From assembly GCA_037783415.1 (NCBI GenBank), contig JAZGTN010000060.1:806001-870000 (forward strand): a stretch of DNA of 64,000 nt, given 5' to 3'. A model generated the notes under the pieces. The model worked only from the letters and a program-made list of their open reading frames with translations, was not told the origin of the DNA and searched no databases. The first letter of the stretch is position 1, and each line of letters opens with the position of its first letter. This stretch comes from Leptasterias polaris (lineage: Eukaryota > Echinodermata > Asteroidea > Forcipulatida > Asteriidae). The position numbers and the translations under genes were made by a program. Shown in pieces: positions 57,749-64,000 of the stretch.

Positions 57749-57893
57749 CTTACCTGTTAAACCTACAATTGCATATTTGCCCTAGCCATAGGCTTTCACT
57801 AGATTCTTTTTTACCACACCCCAACAGTGCCCTCAAGAGCCCATACATTCCCTATCCTGGCCCCATGTGTTGGATAACTCGACCTCTTTTTCT
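57749..57893. repeat. DIRS left inverted terminal repeat
   Basis: About 145 bp from CTTACCTGTTAAACCTACAA to CGACCTCTTTTTCTC. Inverted match to 63,403-63,551, with one substitution seen (CAGTGCCC vs CAGCGCCC) and small differences in the final T run. Confidence 0.92.
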
Positions 57894-57952
57894 CGAGGTG
57901 TGAGTAAAAAAGACACAGTACAGGCCGAACCTGAGCGGGGAAGGAGGGAGGG

Positions 57953-58057
57953 AGGTTTAACAGGTAAGTATCGTCCCTTCGCGGACTCCCAAATCACCTT
58001 TGATTTGGGGGAGTCCACTTCAGGGACTCCCTTACCTGTTAAACCTACAATTGCATA
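57953..58057. repeat. DIRS internal complementary region
   Basis: AGGTTTAACAGGTAAG..GATTTGGGGGA is the complement of the extreme left end. GAGTCCACTTCAGGGACTCC..AATTGCATA is the exact complement of the extreme right end. The two meet at TTGGGGGAGTCCAC, the sequence a circular junction would have. Confidence 0.9.
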
Positions 58058-58253
58058 GACTGGCACAGAAGAGAAGGTGGTGGGCCCTGGGTGAGGCATG
58101 AAGTAGTAAAAACAACCACTCGGAAAAACCGATAGCTATTTTTATTTTTTTACTTATTTTTATATAGTCCCTTCGTGTTCTCCCAAACCATGAAAACAAG
58201 AAAGTGAAATGGGACTACTCACCAAGGATTGGAGGCCGGAGGAGAAAATCTCG

Positions 58254-59330
58254 TCACTCCTGGAGGGCTGCCGCAGGGGGCTGAGGTACACTCAGAGCAA
58301 TACGGCCAACTTTTCCTCTGGATGATTGGACATCTCGGAGGTAACATGACATGAATGTGGAAGGTGTTTTCCAGGCTGCTGCCTGTAAGATATCCTGGAG
58401 AGGAACACCTTTAAGAAAAGCCCATGAAGTGGACATGGACCTGGTCTCGTGAGCACTAATTGGATGATTATCGGCCATGGGAGAAGGCCAGGAAGCCAAC
58501 GATGAACGTATCGCTCTAACTATCCAACGGGAGATTGTGTCAGGCGAAACTGCCCTATATGGGCTGGTAGTAGTAATGAAAAGTTGGGTCACGGGGCCTC
58601 TGAATGTTTTAGTGCGGGCAATGTACCACTTCAGAGCCCGAACAGGGCACCATAATTTATCCTCAGTAACTGACGAGAACGATTTGATATCTGGAATGAA
58701 AATGTCAGGGGGGGTGTATGACGGAGACTGGTTCTTTGCTAAGAATGTTATATTTGGGATGAGGCGAACGCCGCCCGGTTCCCAGCGGATATGACCTGTG
58801 TCAATTGATAAGGCATGGATCTCACTCCGTCTCCTACTGGTTGCCGTAGCTATAAGGAATGCTGTTTTCACAGACAAATCTATAAGTGAGGCACTCGATA
58901 GAGGTTCGAACGGGGCCCCAGACAAAGTGTGAAGGACTTGTCCTAAGTCCCAAGCAGGGAGAAGCTTTTTGTTCGAGGGGCGCTCGATGAACATGCCCCG
59001 AAGCATTTGGGTTAATGCGTTATTGTTTGAGATGAAAGATTCATCTGGGAACCCAATGTGAACTGCTCCCAGGGCAGAACGATAGCCTCGAATAGTGGCC
59101 ACTGTGAGACCCTGATTGAAGAGTTTCATCAGAAAATCACCAATGACTTTTAAAGGTGCTGAGCAGGGATCAAAAGAGTTGTCCCTGCACCATTTATGGT
59201 AATGTTGAAGCCGGCTGTCGTAGGTCCTTCTAGTGGACTTTCGGCGGCCTCTGGCAGCCATGGATGCAGCGTCCGATGAAAGGCCTGCTGATCTGAAGGA
59301 ATGTTGGACAACATCCAACACGTTAAGTGG
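58254..59330 (-). CDS. DIRS tyrosine recombinase (YR)
   Basis: Integrates the element by site-specific recombination. The open frame extends from 59,924 to a TAG/TGA-type stop at 58,254 (556 codons), but the first 200 codons overlap ORF2 and look non-coding; true YR sequence starts near DVVQHSFRSAGLSSDAASMA (about 59,330). It has an N-terminal SAM-like segment (TRRTYDSRLQHYHKWC) and a C-terminal catalytic domain with Arg in SRRRSEIHAL (about residue 365 of the frame), HETR (492-495), the AAWK Trp (518) and Tyr nucleophile in SCYLRD (528). All catalytic landmarks are intact. No good ATG marks the start, so it is probably expressed by frameshift, readthrough or internal initiation. Confidence 0.93.
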   Translation of the reverse strand, partial: PLNVLDVVQHSFRSAGLSSDAASMAARGRRKSTRRTYDSRLQHYHKWCRDNSFDPCSAPLKVIGDFLMKLFNQGLTVATIRGYRSALGAVHIGFPDESFISNNNALTQMLRGMFIERPSNKKLLPAWDLGQVLHTLSGAPFEPLSSASLIDLSVKTAFLIATATSRRRSEIHALSIDTGHIRWEPGGVRLIPNITFLAKNQSPSYTPPDIFIPDIKSFSSVTEDKLWCPVRALKWYIARTKTFRGPVTQLFITTTSPYRAVSPDTISRWIVRAIRSSLASWPSPMADNHPISAHETRSMSTSWAFLKGVPLQDILQAAAWKTPSTFMSCYLRDVQSSRGKVGRIALSVPQPPAAALQE

Positions 59331-61249
59331 AGGTTCTCCGACCCCGGGTGGTAGATCTTCGACCGGGGTTGGGCTATAAGATCCGCCCGTCGGGGAAGTA
59401 AGACTGGGGGATGAATGAGGAGGCGAATGAGCCTCTGAAACCATGCTTGTCGAGGCCAGAAAGGAGCAATGAGGAGCACCCTGCAAGTCTCCGCTTCTAT
59501 TTTGGCTAATACCCTTGGAATTAGTGAGATCGGGGGGTAAGCATAAGCGTACATGTTTTCCCAGTCGATTGAGAGGGCGTCTGATGCCCAAGCCTGAGGA
59601 TCCCGACTGCGAGCGCAGTATACCGGTAGCTGGTTGTTTAGGGATGATGCGAATAGGTCTATGTGAGGACGATCGAACCTCAGGAAGATGGATTGCACCA
59701 CTGCCTGGTGGAGAGTCCACTCCGTGGGGGTGACCCTGCCTCTGGACAGGGCATCCGCCAGGGTGTTTGCTTTCCCTGCAAGGTGGGATGCAGACAGGTG
59801 TACATTGTTTGCCAGACACCAGCAGAGCAGGTCCCATGTCTGTACACAAAGGGGTGGGGACCGAGTCCCCCTTGTCGATTGATGTAAGAAACGACAGTTG
59901 AATTGTCGGACTTGATGAGGACATGTTTTCCCCCCACTTTGGGAGTGAAGTGTATCAGGGCTCGATGGACTGCCAGCAACTCGAGAGCATTGATGTGGGA
60001 CAATCTCTCTACTTGGGACCATGTCCCAGCGGTGGTCTGTGGTCCCATATGTGCCCCCCACCCTGAGGGGGATGCGTCCGTGGTTAGGGTCACGGAAGGT
60101 TGAGGGAGGGGAAAAATTCTGCCGCAGCCGATATTTTCCCGCTGAAGCCACCAGTTGAGATGTAAGAGAACTTGGGGAAGTATCGGAACCAATAACGACA
60201 GGGGGTCTCGTTTTGGACGATACTTGGCAAGAAGATAGAGTTGGATTGGGCGCATGCGCATTCTGCACCAGGGAACTAGATCTACTAGGCTTGCCATTAG
60301 CCCCAAGAGGCGTAACCAGGCCAAGGCCGGTGCCACTCTTGCAGAGATGAAGAGGTTTACACACTCCAAGAGATTGTGAATCCTCTTCTCGGTGGGTGTG
60401 GCTATGCCCCGTTGAAGGTCCAGCACAGCCCCGAGAAAAGTTGGGTTCAATGAAGGTGTCAAATGGGACTTCTTTACATTGATGATGAATCCCAAATCTC
60501 TTGTTAAGGAGAGAGTGAGATTCATCGCCCAGTGGGCTTCGGCTTCGGAATTGCCTACCACGAGCCAATCGTCCAGGTAGACCAAAATTCGCACGTTGTG
60601 GAGGCGAAGGAGTGCTGTGACAGTTGTTGCCAGTCGCGTGAACACCCTCGGAGCCGTGGACAGGCCGAAGGGGAGCGAGCGAAACTCGAATGTTGTTCCC
60701 CGATACTGGAAGCGGAGGAAATGGCGGTGATGTTCTGACACAAGTACGTGAAGGTACGCATCCTTCAGGTCCAGTGTTGCACCCCAAGACGGGACTGTGA
60801 GGCAATTCAGGACTGTGCGGAGGGACTCCATCCTGAACCGACGTGGTCGAATGAACTTGTTTAGCGGCCTTAGGTTCAGGATTGGGCGCCATTTTCCGCT
60901 GTTTTTTGGAGTGATGAAGAAGGAAGAAACAAACCCTCGGTTCGAGTCCTCCTTGGTGACACAGTATATTACCTTTTTTTTGAAGTAAGGCAAGAATCTC
61001 CGATTCGAGAGCCAAGCGTTGAAACTGATCGGATGGGATCGGCGTAGGCCGAGGGAGGTACGACGACGGAGGGGTGCTCGTGAATTCTAGTTTGTATCCA
61101 TGACCGACAGTATCGAGCACCCATCTGTCGTTGCACAAAAGGGCCCAAGTCTTTGCGAAAGACTGGAGGCGGCCCCCTACGGGCCCGTAGTAGGGGGCCG
61201 CTGAAAGAGAGGCGTCACCGACGCCCTGGCCTACTCCGACCGCTCCCAT
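59150..61249 (-). pseudogene. DIRS ORF2: RT, RNase H and methyltransferase-like domain, two frame breaks
   Basis: Starts at ATG 61,249, overlapping the end of gag by about 35 nt (MGAVGVGQGVGDASLSAAPY, then SFAKTWALLCNDRWVLDTVG). Reverse transcriptase motifs lie in the frame of 59,680-60,993: LDLKDAYLH (75-82), LPFGLSTAP (107-115) and YLDD (139-142). RNase H acidic residues lie at TTDAS (Asp 306), ALELL (Glu 338) and KSDNS (Asp 363). The downstream part returns to the first frame: ADALSRG, then FDRPHIDLFASSLNNQLPVY and LLIAPFWPRQAWFQ, the DIRS methyltransferase-like region. The frame shifts at a T8 run (60,974-60,981) and back at a C5 run (59,867-59,871), so the two cancel. No other stops break the domains. 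Confidence 0.9.
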
Positions 61250-63209
61250 AATTTGCTTTGGGGCGGGGGGTGTATGAAAACCGTGAACCCCGGTTGCGGC
61301 TGCCGAGCGGGGCACTGGGAGCCAATAACGGCTGTGGGGAAGAATAGGGGTTAGCTGGACTAGCAGATGGAGTACGACCTGCAGCTCTATACGGTTGTAA
61401 GGGCTTGCGGGGGCCAGAGCCCTGTTTCCCGCCACGACCAGGACCAGAGACATTCTGGGAAGACTTGCGTTGATTAATTTTGTCTGTTGCTTTAATGCGT
61501 TTGGCCTCTTCTTCGAGGGTCTGTTGAAATTTACCCGCAAAGAGGTCAGTACCCAAGCGAGGGAGGGCTTCGAGTCGAGACCGAGCCCCCTCGGTGGGGA
61601 GAAAAATTGCATCAAGGACGTTTCCCCGCCGGGTAGAAGTAGCAAGAGCGGATACCCGGGTGAACTGGTCCATGCAGATGCGTAAGCTGTCGTCCAGGCA
61701 GCGGAAAGCCAGCTCAACTGCATTTGGTGACACTGGTGAGTCTGCCTCACAGGAGCACACCAAGTACTCAGAGAGCAGTTGTAGGAAGCAAGTAACACGG
61801 AGACCAGCCCTGGAGGCCTTGTCTACCTTGACTAGGGTGTCTTCCAGTGTATTGCGTTCCTTACTTGTGAACGGCGACCTGAGGGAGGAACGCCCCCCGG
61901 AGTCTGCCGCTATTTTGTCACGTGCTGCATCAGGTAAGGTGGGAACCGCAAGAAACTTGTCAAAATCATTTCTCGGAACCCGGAAATGGCGGACATCACG
62001 TTTAGCCACAGGGCGCCATTTCTTAACCCCTGCAATAACCTCAATACGGTCAGCACAGAGGCGGTCTACAGGGAGGACTGGGAAGGACTGGGCCCTAGAC
62101 TCAGCTGGACCAGTGCGTTTTTTGAACGACTGGCGGGCTTCTTGATCAAGTGTAGGGTCCTCCTCCTTCGGGATATTTAGGACACGAACCATATCCTGAA
62201 TAACCCGGCGCAGTCTAATGTCAGCTGTGGAAAGCATGACAGAGTCCCCCGATTCATTGCCTGAAGAATAACAAACAGGTGGATCAGGATGAGAAGACTC
62301 TCCGTCCCCAGGGGGTAAGAGGGCTGTAGCTTCTTTAGCCCTATCTGGATTAGGCTCTGTCCCACGGGAGAGGGAAGCCAAAGGAGCAGGGCCCAATTGT
62401 CGTGGACGAGAATCAGAATTATCTGAGAACTCATCAGAGGGAAAAAGGGATACAATTTCCTCCGACATCTGACCGGGATCCGGAATAACTACTGAAGCAG
62501 GCAGAACAAAGTCCGCTGGAGCAGTAGCAGCCGGACGTTGCACTAATGCTGACATAGTAGCTGTGAGTTGTCTCAGCATTGAGCGGGTGGAAGTGCTAGA
62601 GCGGCGATGGCGTCGCTCACCAGCCGAAAAGCTAGACGAAGAAGCGGACCCCTCCGAGGACAGGGAGCTCTGACTAGAGTAACGCCGTTTCTTCTTGCGA
62701 TGTCGTCTGCCTCGGTCAGATTGACGAGCTGGGCAAGACGACTTGCGCTCTGAAGAGCCACAGTCGGTCTTGGGTGTGGAAGAGGCCATGCTTTTAGGTC
62801 TCGCTCCAGAAACCGGAGCCCCGGAGGGGGCGGTTGGAGTAGCAGAGTCCAAGGTACCGGAAGCTAGAGGCCCGGAAGGCGTAGCTCCGGGATGCTTACA
62901 GGGTGTAGATTTGTCCTTCTTGGGCTTTTTAATGCTTGGATTAGAGACTGGAGGCCCCGGAGGGTCAGCCTTAACAAGCACGCCTGAAGTGCTGGGGGCC
63001 AGAGGCCCGGAAAACGTGTCCCCAGCAAGAGCATCATCATTAAGCATAGGGACTGGAGGCCCGAGAGGCGCAGCCCTAGCATTAGCATCTGAAATGTTAC
63101 CAGGAGCCAGAGGCACGGAAAGCATGTCCCCGGTAATGGAAACAGAAGGGGAGCGAGGCCGAAGCCGCGCCGACGACGCAGTGCGTCTCGAACAGCGAGA
63201 GTCTGCCAT
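61215..63209 (-). CDS. DIRS ORF1, gag-like protein
   Basis: 664 codons from ATG 63,209, the first in frame after the right terminal repeat. The N-terminal third is Ala/Pro/Ser/Gly-rich with repeated GPPV. A basic stretch (RGRRHRKKKRRYSS) follows. The middle is more globular (PTLDQEARQSFKKR, LPVDRLCADRIEVI, CFLQLLSEYLVCSCEADSPV). The C terminus is Gly/Arg/Pro-rich (NVSGPGRGGKQGSGPRKPLQ), suiting nucleic-acid binding. No CCHC zinc knuckle seen. Assigned as gag by position and composition. Plus-strand ORFs over it (61,594; 62,743) are antisense shadows. Confidence 0.85.
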   Translation of the reverse strand: MADSRCSRRTASSARLRPRSPSVSITGDMLSVPLAPGNISDANARAAPLGPPVPMLNDDALAGDTFSGPLAPSTSGVLVKADPPGPPVSNPSIKKPKKDKSTPCKHPGATPSGPLASGTLDSATPTAPSGAPVSGARPKSMASSTPKTDCGSSERKSSCPARQSDRGRRHRKKKRRYSSQSSLSSEGSASSSSFSAGERRHRRSSTSTRSMLRQLTATMSALVQRPAATAPADFVLPASVVIPDPGQMSEEIVSLFPSDEFSDNSDSRPRQLGPAPLASLSRGTEPNPDRAKEATALLPPGDGESSHPDPPVCYSSGNESGDSVMLSTADIRLRRVIQDMVRVLNIPKEEDPTLDQEARQSFKKRTGPAESRAQSFPVLPVDRLCADRIEVIAGVKKWRPVAKRDVRHFRVPRNDFDKFLAVPTLPDAARDKIAADSGGRSSLRSPFTSKERNTLEDTLVKVDKASRAGLRVTCFLQLLSEYLVCSCEADSPVSPNAVELAFRCLDDSLRICMDQFTRVSALATSTRRGNVLDAIFLPTEGARSRLEALPRLGTDLFAGKFQQTLEEEAKRIKATDKINQRKSSQNVSGPGRGGKQGSGPRKPLQPYRAAGRTPSASPANPYSSPQPLLAPSAPLGSRNRGSRFSYTPRPKANYGSGRSRPGRR

Positions 63210-63402
63210 ACTTTAAAAAACAATTATTATTATTATTTTTTTTTATCACTCGAAGTTCCTTATCTTACGAGCGAGAAAACGAAAACGGTAAAGATAAATT
63301 AATAATAAAGACGATACAAACTTTGTATACTCTTGTCCTGAAAGCTTATACAATACGTTCGAAGACGGAAATCCAAACACATCCGTTCACGTCGAACACT
63401 AG

Positions 63403-63551
63403 AGAAAAAAAAGAGGTCGAGTTATCCAACACATGGGGCCAGGATAGGGAATGTATGGGCTCTTGAGGGCGCTGTTGGGGTGTGGTAAAAAAGAATCTAG
63501 TGAAAGCCTATGGCTAGGGCAAATATGCAATTGTAGGTTTAACAGGTAAGG
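63403..63551. repeat. DIRS right inverted terminal repeat
   Basis: Complement of 57,749-57,893, with near identity. As the upstream end for the minus-strand genes it should carry the element's promoter. The gag ATG lies about 195 bp inside. Confidence 0.92.
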
Positions 63552-63570
63552 GAGTCCCTGAAGTGGACTC

Positions 63571-64000
63571 TAGGAATATCACTTCCTACTTTCAGCTCCC
63601 CGAGTTCATTTAATCCTAGATTTTCCTCTTGTAGCCCCTTGCAAGGAGTGGCTTTTAGCATTGTTTGGGGCGAACTTACATTAAACAAATTATTTACAAA
63701 AAAACAGCAGAAGACTGATAAAATCAACAAAAACACACAAGTAATAATCTTTTCAACCTAGCTCTGTGTTGTTTTATTTGTTAACTCCAAACATGTCTAT
63801 ATAGGTATATTCCGCATATCATCACAGCATTAAAAACCAACCCGCGTTGATTTCGTTGTTCTGCACAATGCAAGTCAATGTGCTATTATGTACAATACAA
63901 CAAGCTATGTGTTGTAATAACAACAGCAAAAAGCCCCCAAAACGCCCGAATCTAGCTGGTTAACTCTGTGAATTACACTTGAAAAACTTACTATTTAAAA
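63571..64000. other. No gene recognised
   Basis: Flank of the DIRS insertion. The short minus-strand frame (63,539-63,736) spans the border and has no domain. Confidence 0.4.

Larger units (their letters stand above)
57709..63570 (-). mobile_element. DIRS-type tyrosine-recombinase retrotransposon, nearly complete
   Basis: A 5.9-kb element on the minus strand with gag, overlapping RT-RNase H-methyltransferase-like ORF2, and an overlapping tyrosine recombinase in a third frame. DIRS elements replicate by RT and integrate a circular DNA with the recombinase, without integrase, LTRs or target duplication (family knowledge). The diagnostic structures are visible: inverted terminal repeats (57,749-57,893 and 63,403-63,551) and an internal complementary region (57,953-58,057) whose two halves match the outermost left (57,708-57,767) and right (63,526-63,570) ends. 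That match fixes both borders. The coding body is clearly more GC-rich than the flanks. ORF2 has two frame breaks, so this copy is probably not autonomous as read. Confidence 0.95.

Noticed and set aside
58477..58794. Plus-strand ORF over the recombinase
   Set aside because: Antisense to intact YR motifs.
59730..59924. N-terminal part of the YR open frame as recombinase sequence
   Set aside because: It overlaps RNase H coding in another frame and has low-complexity, non-domain translation.
61594..63216. Plus-strand ORFs over gag (183 and 157 aa)
   Set aside because: Antisense shadows in GC-rich sequence; orientation of the element is fixed by RT, RNase H and YR.
57709..63570. LTR retrotransposon or endogenous retrovirus
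   Set aside because: Termini are inverted, there is no integrase or protease, and a tyrosine recombinase is present.

Overview
This is animal nuclear DNA: intron-rich, AT-rich and crowded with short transposon relics. Two spliced genes read well as metazoan orthologues (a WWC/KIBRA scaffold and dCMP deaminase). The repeat content (a DIRS retrotransposon, TTAA-flanked MITEs, hAT-like MITEs, tRNA-derived SINEs) suggests an invertebrate deuterostome, most likely an echinoderm and perhaps a sea star. The phylum-level call is inference from repeat style and protein similarity; no database was searched.

Layout. (1) About 1-11.9 kb is repeats and unrecognised sequence, probably upstream flank or the large first intron of the WWC gene. 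(2) 11,945-34,535 (+) carries 21 exons of a WWC-family gene in consistent reading phase, about 1,080 codons. The first WW domain and the start codon lie left of the window. (3) 34.5-40.1 kb is 3' flank with MITEs, a 31-bp tandem array and an unrecognised ORF. (4) 40,178-41,609 (-) is a two-exon divergent forkhead gene, closest by eye to the FoxO class. (5) 44,752-53,352 (+) is dCMP deaminase in five exons, about 207 residues; its introns carry a large palindrome, a head-to-head SINE pair, a THAP-domain transposon relic, a 24-bp tandem array and a 1.6-kb inverted-repeat element. (6) 53.4-57.7 kb is more TIR elements and one possible orphan terminal exon. (7) 57,709-63,570 (-) is a nearly complete DIRS-type tyrosine-recombinase retrotransposon: gag, RT-RNase H-methyltransferase-like ORF, recombinase, inverted terminal repeats and internal complementary region. 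(8) 63,571-64,000 is unassigned.

How the parts relate. The WWC gene encodes a Hippo-pathway scaffold (WW, coiled coil, C2). The forkhead gene and dCMP deaminase are divergently oriented, with start codons about 3.1 kb apart; nothing seen links them functionally. Most of the remaining sequence is mobile DNA. Several insertions sit against exon boundaries: a hAT-like element whose 5-bp target duplication copies a splice donor, a TTAA element nine bases after another donor, and a tandem duplication of an exon's 3' splice site. The most unusual items are the DIRS element with its terminal junction copied internally, the roughly 840-bp near-perfect palindrome with a 10-bp target duplication, and the divergent FoxO-like gene.
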